Shown in pieces: positions 1 to 6,676 of a stretch of 64,000 nucleotides of DNA (its first letter is position 1; every line of letters begins with the position of its first letter). A program made the translations under genes and the position numbers. The DNA is from Candidatus Leptofilum proximum (GTDB lineage: Bacteria; Chloroflexota; Anaerolineae; Promineifilales; Promineifilaceae): the NCBI GenBank assembly GCA_016710325.1, contig JADJXK010000002.1, positions 1,860,001-1,924,000 of the forward strand. Reading direction: 5' to 3'. Under the pieces are notes generated by a model that saw nothing but the letters and a program-made list of their open reading frames with translations, did not search any database and was not told where the DNA came from.

Positions 1-1
1 C

Positions 2-1213
2 ACACCCGCCGTGCTCTTTTTGTCCATTGCCAGCATTCTCACCGGGGTGCTGTACGCCCTGGAGCGTTTCACCCTGCCCGCCTTCACCGCTGCCGTCTTC
101 AACAGCACCATCGTCATCGTCGCCCTGCTGCGCCCGGACCACATCGACAGCCTGATTTACGGCCTGCTGCTCGGCTCCTTTTTGCAAATTGTTTTGCAGC
201 TGCCCGCGCTGCGCGACGGCCGTTTCCGTGTTCAGTTCAACTGGCGTCATCCGGCCGTGCGCCGCATCCTCATTTTGTACGCCCCGATTGTGGTGGGGCT
301 GCTGGTGAACCAGGTCGCCATCTGGATCAGCTACAACCTGGCCATCCTCACCGGCGATAACAGCGTGACGTACATGAATTACGCCACGACGCTGTACCAG
401 TTCCCGCTGGGCCTGGTTGTCACCGCCCTGTCGATGGCCACCCTGCCCACCCTATCGCAAATCGTAATTGCCTACCACGCCAGCAAACACAGCGATGCTG
501 CGGCCGCCAGCGCTCGCGTGCAGGAGTTTAAGCAAACCCTGGCCAGCGGCCTGCGCCTGGTGCTGACCCTCATTTTGCCCGCCACCGCCGGGCTGTTTGC
601 CCTGGCCACGCCCATCATTGCCCTGCTGCTGCAGCATGGCGAATTTACGGCGCAGGATACAGCCGTTACCGCTACCGTCTTGCGCGTTTACCTGGCCGGG
701 CTGCCCTTCGCCGCCATCGACCAGATGCTCGTTTTTGCCTCCTACGCCCGCAAAGACACCTGGCGTCCAGCCGTGGCGGGCATTATCAGCATTGTGATTT
801 ACACGGTGACGGCCGTACTTCTCTTGCCCGCCATCGACCTGTACAGCCTGATGGTGGCCGACGCCGTGAAACATTTCTGCCACACCATGATCATGCTCTG
901 GCTGCTGCAGCGGCAGTTGGGCGGCCTGCGCGGTTTTGGCATCAGCAGCGCCATCTGGAAATCCATCATCGCTTCGGCGCTGACCGGGCTGGTGGCCTGG
1001 CTGGCCGCCTGGGGACTTGAGGTAGCCATCGGCAATCTGCTGCCTTTGGGCGGGTTCCTGGGCAAGCTTGTCCTCGTGGTTGTGGCTGGTGGTTTGGGGT
1101 TGGCGGCCTTTCTGGCGCTGGTGCGCCTGCTGAGCATCACCGAGGTACAAATGCTGCACCGCACGCTCACGTCCCGGCTGCGCCGCCGCCCACCACAGGC
1201 GGAACGGCCGTAA
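2..1213 (+). CDS. murJ: Lipid II flippase MurJ (MviN family), 5' end cut by window
   Basis: The reading frame is open to the left edge, so the N-terminus lies outside the window. The visible ~400 residues are almost entirely hydrophobic segments joined by short loops, with the MurJ/MviN pattern (a PxxxGLxVTALSMATLPxLS stretch near residue 140, then repeated helix pairs). MurJ proteins have about 500 residues and 14 membrane helices, so roughly 100 residues are missing. The family moves lipid II across the cytoplasmic membrane for peptidoglycan synthesis, which fits the division cluster further downstream. The gene ends in an ERP-stop reading of an ACGGCCGT palindrome. Other MATE-like polysaccharide flippases are possible but fit less well. 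Confidence 0.85.
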   Translation, partial: TPAVLFLSIASILTGVLYALERFTLPAFTAAVFNSTIVIVALLRPDHIDSLIYGLLLGSFLQIVLQLPALRDGRFRVQFNWRHPAVRRILILYAPIVVGLLVNQVAIWISYNLAILTGDNSVTYMNYATTLYQFPLGLVVTALSMATLPTLSQIVIAYHASKHSDAAAASARVQEFKQTLASGLRLVLTLILPATAGLFALATPIIALLLQHGEFTAQDTAVTATVLRVYLAGLPFAAIDQMLVFASYARKDTWRPAVAGIISIVIYTVTAVLLLPAIDLYSLMVADAVKHFCHTMIMLWLLQRQLGGLRGFGISSAIWKSIIASALTGLVAWLAAWGLEVAIGNLLPLGGFLGKLVLVVVAGGLGLAAFLALVRLLSITEVQMLHRTLTSRLRRRPPQAERP

Positions 1214-1293
1214 CCAACTTGCCAAGCACCGTCTATTTTGGTTAAAATGCTCAACTGACTATTCATTTACACGCAGCAAAAAAGGAAACGGCC

Positions 1294-2019
1294 GTGGCAG
1301 ATACGCTTTACCAACTTACTGTTCGCAAAGGTCCCAAAGTCGGCGAAACCTTCTTATTAGAAACCTTCTCCCTCACCGTCGGGCGCGATCCCGTCTCAGA
1401 TGTCGTATTAAACGATCCGGAAGTATCGCGGCAGCATGCCCGTTTCAGCCGCACCGACAGCGGCTACCAGGTGCAGGATTTAGGCAGCACCAACGGCACC
1501 TTTGTGAATGGACTGCGGTTGGAAGCAGAACCGGCCGATTTGCAGCCGGGTTATACCGTCAGCATGGGCAGCGGTGTGACGCTGGTGTACGAACTGGTGC
1601 CCACGGGCGCGGCCCTGGACGCCACGATGATTGACCAGAGCGGTCTGGCGGGCATGGCGCAGCAGGGCAGCAGCCTGGATGAACCGGATGATGAGTGGGA
1701 AGCGGCCGTTCCAGACCTGCCCCACTTTGATGACGAACCGGAAATCCCCTCCGATTGGGAACCCGATCCCTCGCCGCCCTTTACACCGCCACCGCCAGCG
1801 CCCGTCTCTCAACCGGCGCCACCACCGGTACGGCCGCAGGCCACTGCCGCCCCGCCGTTTGTCCCCGCCCCCACCGACAGCGAAGCCGCCGCCAAAAAAC
1901 GGCGCAATACCATCATTGCTGTGGTTGTGGGCTTGATTTTACTCTGCTGCTGCGCCTTCCTGGTTTACATGTGGTTTATCGGCGGGGATTTACTGCTGGA
2001 AGCGTTGGGTATGGTCTAA
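1294..2019 (+). CDS. FHA-domain protein with proline-rich linker and C-terminal membrane anchor
   Basis: Residues about 5-100 form a forkhead-associated domain with its phosphothreonine-binding signature: Gly30-Arg31, Ser45 and His48, and the Asn-Gly turn around 67-73. A linker rich in Pro, Ala and acidic residues (about 115-200) leads to one hydrophobic segment (about 207-230) near the C-terminus, so the FHA domain should face the cytoplasm as a tail-anchored protein. The start is GTG, with AAAGGA seven bases upstream. FHA domains bind Thr-phosphorylated partners, often Ser/Thr kinase substrates; no kinase lies in this window. The partner is unknown. Confidence 0.85.
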   Translation: MADTLYQLTVRKGPKVGETFLLETFSLTVGRDPVSDVVLNDPEVSRQHARFSRTDSGYQVQDLGSTNGTFVNGLRLEAEPADLQPGYTVSMGSGVTLVYELVPTGAALDATMIDQSGLAGMAQQGSSLDEPDDEWEAAVPDLPHFDDEPEIPSDWEPDPSPPFTPPPPAPVSQPAPPPVRPQATAAPPFVPAPTDSEAAAKKRRNTIIAVVVGLILLCCCAFLVYMWFIGGDLLLEALGMV

Positions 2020-2021
2020 AA

Positions 2022-2056
2022 CAAAAAACCCGGCGCTGTGACAACGCCGGGAATTC
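2022..2056 (-). terminator. Hairpin with A/T tract, probable terminator between convergent genes
   Basis: CCCGGCG and CGCCGGG arms flank a short loop and are preceded on the plus strand by an A-rich run. This reads as hairpin plus T-run on the minus strand, so it fits termination of the DUF1232 gene. It lies beside a GTGAAAC inverted repeat in the convergent gap. Confidence 0.55.
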
Positions 2057-2064
2057 GGTGATGA

Positions 2065-2108
2065 GTGAAACGTGAAACGTGATTTACTTCTAATCACGTT
2101 TCACGTTT
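2065..2108. repeat. GTGAAAC-type inverted repeat
   Basis: Two to three GTGAAAC units on the left are answered by TTTCACG units on the right, giving a long imperfect stem with a short loop. It fills the gap between convergent genes and touches the stop codon of the DUF1232 gene. Confidence 0.85.
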
Positions 2109-2533
2109 TAAAGATCAGGTTCTGCCTGGTCTTTTTCTTTGTTTGTCAGGTCGGGCTGGGGATCGATGATGATTTTTTCGTTCACATCCGGGTCGGGGCC
2201 AAAGCCATCGGCCGTACGAATATCGTCCATGTAGCGGGCCACAATGTGTGGCGGCGCCAGCTCAATAAACACCTTGGAACCCACCAGCAGCGCCGTTAAA
2301 TCATCTAGCTGGCCTAAAAAGGGCAGCATGTCCGGTAAAAAATCAACCGGCCAGAGAATATAGATAACGGCAACAAACGGCACCAGCTTCAAATAAAACG
2401 GCACGTCACGGTCACGGAGCAGGTAATACACCAGGCGGGCCTGCTGCCACGCTTCACGAAAAAATCCGGGGTCCTTACGTTTCCCGGCAATGGTTTCTAA
2501 GTTCATCAGGGGCTTTTTTTCCTTTTCGTCCAT
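2108..2533 (-). CDS. DUF1232 (YkvA-like) small membrane protein
   Basis: The 141-residue protein carries the DUF1232 core around residues 47-90: a hydrophobic segment running into YILWPVDFLPD, then LGQLDD. This pattern of Pro and Asp residues at a membrane helix boundary defines the YkvA-like family, whose function is not established. The charged acidic tail (after about 110) is not part of the conserved domain. An AAGGATG sequence precedes the start. The gene is alone between convergent FHA and co-directional lipoprotein genes. Confidence 0.8.
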   Translation of the reverse strand: MDEKEKKPLMNLETIAGKRKDPGFFREAWQQARLVYYLLRDRDVPFYLKLVPFVAVIYILWPVDFLPDMLPFLGQLDDLTALLVGSKVFIELAPPHIVARYMDDIRTADGFGPDPDVNEKIIIDPQPDLTNKEKDQAEPDL

Positions 2534-2665
2534 AAAAAATCATCCTTACAACTGTTTGGTAAACGGGTGCTGTCGAACAGGTTACCCGGCCTCGCGGCCA
2601 CAGTCAGGCATCCTTACGATTCAGCAGCGAAAAGGTTGCAGTGTGGGGATTTTGGCGGGAGCCTG

Positions 2666-3958
2666 TTAGCGCAGGTTTCGCACGTAGTCGGCCATGCGGG
2701 GCAGTACCGGGCCGATGTCGTATGGTCCCCATTGGGCTACCGGGCCAGCGGTAAAAACGGTGAAGCCCAGCACGTAATCATCCTGGCGTACGCCGTTATC
2801 GTACCAGGCCAGCTGGTTGATAAACGCCTCGATGCCGTTGCGCCCCCACCCCTGTGACACAGCATACTCCTGAAAATCCGCCCAACCTTTGCCCGCCGGG
2901 CCAGGCCGGTCGCCCAACACGCCATCAATGCCCGCCTCAGTAATCACCAGGGGGATGACCAGGTTGTTGGGAATGAGCAGCTCCTCGTAATACCAGCGGT
3001 AGCGGAAGGTGAGTGAGCCGCGGTCTTCATGGAAAGGATAACCCGGCAGGGCACTGCCATAGCCGTGGGTAATGACGGGGGCGCTGTATTCATGCAGGGT
3101 TAAGATGCCGCCATACTGCATCGCCGTCTCGATAGCGGGCAAAAAGAGAGCAAACTCATTCATTTCCGGCACGCCGGTGGAGAAACCGCCTATCGCCGCG
3201 CGGAAACCGTACCGGGCCAACTCCCGCACCCGCTCGGCCTCAAACCGGGCAAACCAGGCCATGCGATCCAGGCCGGGGTCTGGCTCGTTCCATCCTTCCC
3301 AAAAGTCCACAGCGGGATTCAGCTGATACTCTCGCAGCTGTGCCTGCACAAATTTGCGCGCCTCTTCCTCTGGATTACCCGCATACTCCTGGCCGCCCCA
3401 GTTACGACGCCCAACGATGATGGTGTTGGGTGAAACCTGTTCTACTTCAGCGAGATAGCCAAAGTCATCCACCCCTTTGATCACAGCAGGCTGAGCCTGG
3501 CGCACAAACTCCATGATGCGCGGATCGTTATTGAAGATGACGTGGATGCTGAGCTTGCTGCGGTTGGGATCGCCCTGCAGGTAGGGAGGAACTGGCCCGG
3601 TCCAACCAAATGGCGTTGGGGATGGCGTGGATGTTGTAGTGGGCGTATGGGTTGGCGTGTGCGTTGGTGTAGGTGTGGGCGTACGGCTGGGGAAGATGGG
3701 TGTGCTGCTGGGTGTCAGTGTGGGGCTGAGCGGCGAGTTATCGCCAAAGTTTAGCCTGGGATCGATGGTAGCCAGGGGTGGCGGGGGTGTGAAGGTTGGC
3801 GGCACGCTAATGACCGCGACTTCCTCAGCGACGGCTTGCGGCAGGGAGATTGGCGCGACCAGGGTCGGTAGTGCCACCTGCTCCACGCAGGCTGCCTGGG
3901 TAAGCAGAAAAAGCAAACAGAACAGAATCAGAAACTTGCCATACTTGGTCACGGGCAT
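2666..3958 (-). CDS. Lipoprotein with clan GH-A-like glycosidase domain
   Basis: The N-terminus has a Lys-containing hydrophobic signal and a Cys at position 24 in an AAC context, a plausible though non-canonical lipobox. Residues about 75-118 are a Thr-Pro-Ser linker typical of surface lipoproteins in Chloroflexota. The C-terminal ~300 residues look like a TIM-barrel glycosidase: Glu225 in a WNEP motif fits the acid/base and Glu341 in an ITEAG motif fits the nucleophile. The substrate cannot be read from sequence. The protein should sit outside the cell on a lipid anchor. Catalytic activity is inferred from the two Glu motifs only; an inactive carbohydrate-binding barrel is an alternative. 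Confidence 0.7.
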   Translation of the reverse strand: MPVTKYGKFLILFCLLFLLTQAACVEQVALPTLVAPISLPQAVAEEVAVISVPPTFTPPPPLATIDPRLNFGDNSPLSPTLTPSSTPIFPSRTPTPTPTHTPTHTPTTTSTPSPTPFGWTGPVPPYLQGDPNRSKLSIHVIFNNDPRIMEFVRQAQPAVIKGVDDFGYLAEVEQVSPNTIIVGRRNWGGQEYAGNPEEEARKFVQAQLREYQLNPAVDFWEGWNEPDPGLDRMAWFARFEAERVRELARYGFRAAIGGFSTGVPEMNEFALFLPAIETAMQYGGILTLHEYSAPVITHGYGSALPGYPFHEDRGSLTFRYRWYYEELLIPNNLVIPLVITEAGIDGVLGDRPGPAGKGWADFQEYAVSQGWGRNGIEAFINQLAWYDNGVRQDDYVLGFTVFTAGPVAQWGPYDIGPVLPRMADYVRNLR

Positions 3959-4102
3959 GAGCGGTATGATACCACCCGCTCTTGGTTTATGTCAACATTA
4001 GGGATTGGTGGATGGGTAACGGCCGTTCTTGCACCAACCCCATGCAATGTTACAATCCCGTTTTGCGGCGGCAAGCAGCTGCCCACCGGTAGAGGAACGC
4101 TT

Positions 4103-4939
4103 ATGCTCATTGGCTTAATTCTAAAATTTGCGGTGATGGCCGTCTTTTTATTCATGTTCTGGCGACGGCCGTCTCTAAACTGGGGCGTCGGCCTGCTGAC
4201 GGTTACGTCGGCGGTGCTGCTAGACACCTTCCTGGGCACCTTTAACCGGGACGAGATGCTGGCCCAGTTTGGCTTTTTCTTTTATGTTATTGCCGGGCTG
4301 CTGATTGGCGGGGCGGCATACTGGCTGTTCAGCCTGTTCCAGCCGGTGCAGATGCTGGTGCAGCCGGGGCGGGGCGCAGCGGCGACAGCCATCATCCCAC
4401 CCCCGGCGGCAGTGAGCAGTACGGCCGTACACTTCTCCCCCGGCACCGACGAAACCGGCACCGCCTTCGACCGGCAAATGATCTTCGAGGAGATTCGCGA
4501 CCGGCTGAGCCGCGACGATGTGCTGGACCTGCTGTTTGACCTGGGCATTCGCGATAACGAAGTGATGACCTTGCAGCAGGAGATGCAGCAGCTCATCATC
4601 AACGTGATGGAGCTGACGGCGCAGCGCGGCCAGACCGGGCAGTTGGCCCTGGCCGTAGAGCGCATTCTCACCCCGCCCGCACCGGAAGCATTGCCCCGCC
4701 TGGAAAAAATCTCGCTGGAGTCGCCGCCAACCATCTTGCGCCACTACCTGCTGGCCCATTACGATTTGGAGAAGCTGCAGAAAACGGCCGTTGCCCTGGG
4801 CATCGACTGGGAGCAGCTAAACGTCACCAGCAAGAAGTCGCGGGTGCGCGACCTGCTGCTTTACCTCTACCGGCGCAACCGGGTGGATGAATTGATCCAT
4901 TTAATGCATGAAAACGCTGCAACAGCAAAGGAAAGTTAA
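4103..4939 (+). CDS. Membrane protein with tandem EAD/Death-like domains
   Basis: I start at the ATG preceded by AGAGGAA; an upstream in-frame extension lacks a good ribosome site. The first 80 residues contain two or three membrane helices. After a low-complexity linker (about 85-120) come two helical modules, about 125-190 and 210-271. The second (from about LRHYLLAHYDLEKL to LIHLMHEN) resembles the small Death-like effector-associated domains (EADs) that connect sensors and effectors in bacterial conflict and signalling proteins; the first looks like a diverged relative. The next gene starts 2 bp after this stop, so the two probably work together. The EAD call is pattern recognition, not a profile match. 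Confidence 0.6.
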   Translation: MLIGLILKFAVMAVFLFMFWRRPSLNWGVGLLTVTSAVLLDTFLGTFNRDEMLAQFGFFFYVIAGLLIGGAAYWLFSLFQPVQMLVQPGRGAAATAIIPPPAAVSSTAVHFSPGTDETGTAFDRQMIFEEIRDRLSRDDVLDLLFDLGIRDNEVMTLQQEMQQLIINVMELTAQRGQTGQLALAVERILTPPAPEALPRLEKISLESPPTILRHYLLAHYDLEKLQKTAVALGIDWEQLNVTSKKSRVRDLLLYLYRRNRVDELIHLMHENAATAKES

Positions 4940-4941
4940 AA

Positions 4942-5706
4942 ATGTCACGGCAAAAACGATGGGCGTTGTGGCTCATTGTGGCACTTACTCTAATCTTTAG
5001 TGGGGGAACGGCCGTTGCCCAATCAGAAAATGAACTCACCCTCAGCCTGAGTCGCGATTTTGGCGCGGGGCTGGCCAGCGGCATCCAGGGCACCTTCTCG
5101 TACCGCGTCAGCGGACCAGACAATCTGGCCACGGTTTCCTTTTATATGGATGACCAGCTCATCGGGGAAGACAGCGAAGCGCCATTCCGGCTCCAGTTTA
5201 GAACCGATAACTACCCGGTTGGCAGGCACACCTTGTATGCTGTCGGCGTCACGCAAGACGGCCGTGAGCTGACCTCTAACACCCTCAGCCGCAACTTCCT
5301 CTCGCGCTCTGAAGCCAACCGCTCGATGGTTACTATCGTGGTGCCCATCCTGCTGCTGGCGCTGGGCGGCGTGATCTTGCGCGTCTGGCTCACCAACCGG
5401 GACAACAAAACCCACGGCAAGGCGTTGGCCAACGTCAACGGGCCATTTGGCGGCACTATTTGCCCCAAATGCGGCAAGCCGTTTGCCCGGCATATCTGGG
5501 GCTTGAACCTGGTGGCGGGTAAATACGACCGCTGTCCCCACTGCGGCAAGTGGAGCCTGGTGCGGGCGATGCACCCAGACGTGTTGAAAGCGGCCGTTGA
5601 AGCCATGCAAGAAGCCGAAGCCGCCCAGAACCAATCCCAACCAGGCGACCCGGACAACCCCAACCGCTGGCGCAAACGTCTCGATGATTCCCGCTTTGAC
5701 GGCTAG
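4942..5706 (+). CDS. Exported Ig-like/transmembrane/zinc-ribbon protein
   Basis: A signal sequence (about 1-26, ending AVAQ) is followed by a beta-rich Ig-like region (about 30-118; VSFYMDDQLIGEDSEAPFRL is typical of bacterial Ig folds that describe a ligand or strut). A second membrane helix spans about 129-150. The cytoplasmic tail then has Cys174/Cys177 and Cys198/Cys201 in CPKC and CPHC pairs, a four-Cys zinc ribbon. The gene follows the EAD-like membrane protein by 2 bp, with a GGAAAG ribosome site inside its 3' end. The topology suggests linking an outer binding event to an inner metal-bound domain. No function is assigned. Confidence 0.65.
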   Translation: MSRQKRWALWLIVALTLIFSGGTAVAQSENELTLSLSRDFGAGLASGIQGTFSYRVSGPDNLATVSFYMDDQLIGEDSEAPFRLQFRTDNYPVGRHTLYAVGVTQDGRELTSNTLSRNFLSRSEANRSMVTIVVPILLLALGGVILRVWLTNRDNKTHGKALANVNGPFGGTICPKCGKPFARHIWGLNLVAGKYDRCPHCGKWSLVRAMHPDVLKAAVEAMQEAEAAQNQSQPGDPDNPNRWRKRLDDSRFDG

Positions 5707-5710
5707 TAGA

Positions 5711-5767
5711 GTGAAACGTGATGCGTGAAACGTGAGCAGCATCACGTTTCACGTTTCACGTTTCACG
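5711..5767. repeat. GTGAAAC-type inverted repeat
   Basis: Left arm units GTGAAACGTGATGC are mirrored by three TTTCACG units on the right; the hairpin lies just after the Ig/zinc-ribbon gene stop. Confidence 0.85.
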
Positions 5768-5965
5768 GCTTATCAACTCCGCGCGTTCCTGAAGAGCTTT
5801 TTTTGCCAGACAGTCTGGTAGTCCTCGTGTCATAGGGTCAAAATCCCATTTCTTTTGCTATGGATTTTTTATATGATTTTAAGTGTAAGGCTGAATTGCT
5901 TTTTCAACTCGTTTTCCTCCTCCTTCCTGCTCCGGGCTCTTCCACCCGGAGCTTTTTTTGTTCAA
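5768..5965. other. Gene-free stretch between two inverted repeats, unexplained
   Basis: This AT-richer ~160 bp followed by a terminator has no credible reading frame. Two GAGCTTTTTTTG blocks occur (about 5789 and 5949). It could hold a small RNA ending at the terminator or be decayed sequence; I see no clear promoter. Confidence 0.3.
5929..5960 (+). terminator. Rho-independent terminator
   Basis: CTCCGGG and CCCGGAG arms with an 8-nt loop are followed by CTTTTTTTG on the plus strand. It lies well downstream of the last coding stop, so it may end a long 3' leader or a separate small transcript. Confidence 0.8.
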
Positions 5966-6013
5966 GTGAAACGTGAAACGTGAATTTTCACGCATCACGT
6001 TTCACGTTTCACG
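5966..6013. repeat. GTGAAAC-type inverted repeat upstream of the sigma factor
   Basis: GTGAAACGTGAAACGTGA and its mirrored TTTCACG units form a hairpin about 70 bp before the sigma factor start. Confidence 0.85.
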
Positions 6014-6051
6014 CATCCTCAATAACCAATTTCCCCAACTTTCCCTCCCTG

Positions 6052-6062
6052 GCGCATCTAAT
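6052..6062 (+). promoter_or_regulatory. Candidate ECF-type -10 element
   Basis: GCGCATCTAAT lies 24 bp before the sigma factor start. Nearly the same motif (CGCGTCTAAT) precedes the permease and the tandem-SBP lipoprotein. CGTC/TCTAA is a common ECF -10 form. No convincing GAAC-type -35 is visible. Confidence 0.35.
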
Positions 6063-6085
6063 CGGGCAGGTTTAAGATAGCTGTT

Positions 6086-6676
6086 ATGCCCGATGAAGCG
6101 CAACTTGTTCGCCGCTGCCAGCAGGGAGACCTGCGGGCCTTTGCCGACCTGGTGGAGCAGTACCAGGATCGCTTGTTTGACGTCGCCTGGGCCATTTTGC
6201 GCGAACGGGAAGCGGCCAAAGACGCGGTGCAGGAAACATTTCTGACGGCCTTTCAAAAGATCGAAGGGTTTCGCGGCGAGTCGGCGTTGGCCACGTGGTT
6301 GATTGCCATTGTGGTCAATCAGTGCCGGGCCAGGCTGCGGCGGCAGAAGATGCGCCGCCTGCTCTCGCTGGACAGCTTAACACCGCAGCGATTGTTGGCT
6401 GCCGGGAAGCAAAGCAGCGATCCGGCGGCGATTGTGGGGCGGCGCTTGCAGAAGGAAGCGCTGTGGCAGCTGGTGGATCAGCTGGATGACCGGCTGCGGC
6501 TGCCGATTTTGCTGCATTATCGCTATGGCCTCTCTGGCGAGGAGATTGCTGGCGCGTTGGGCCTGACCAAAAACACCGTTTACGAACGATTGAGCCAGGG
6601 GCGCAAGCGGCTGCGGCAGCTGCACCAGCTGGCCGAAGCGGGACTGCCCAATTTGTTGGGAGGCGAATCATGTTAA
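6086..6676 (+). CDS. ECF sigma-70 family RNA polymerase sigma factor
   Basis: At 196 residues it has the two ECF domains. Region 2 (about 8-75) carries the DxxQETFL and F-R-G-E-S-x-L-x-T-W-L core-binding and -10 motifs. Region 4 (about 125-185) has the YGLSGEEIAGALGLTKNTVYERLSQGRKRLR helix-turn-helix. The linker is basic. Its stop overlaps the start of the downstream membrane-bound anti-sigma factor, the standard cognate pairing. It probably directs its own operon and perhaps the transporter genes that follow. Confidence 0.92.
   Translation: MPDEAQLVRRCQQGDLRAFADLVEQYQDRLFDVAWAILREREAAKDAVQETFLTAFQKIEGFRGESALATWLIAIVVNQCRARLRRQKMRRLLSLDSLTPQRLLAAGKQSSDPAAIVGRRLQKEALWQLVDQLDDRLRLPILLHYRYGLSGEEIAGALGLTKNTVYERLSQGRKRLRQLHQLAEAGLPNLLGGESC

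Noticed and set aside
452..1225. 257-residue frame opposite murJ
   Set aside because: Gln/Gly/His-rich and antisense to a membrane protein; no start site signal.
2567..2857. Small plus-strand frame opposite the glycosidase gene end
   Set aside because: Mostly antisense to coding sequence, no ribosome site.
5820..5860. tRNA-like fragment with a GGGTCAAAATCCC arm
   Set aside because: Only three base pairs support the T-like arm and no acceptor or anticodon stem can be built.
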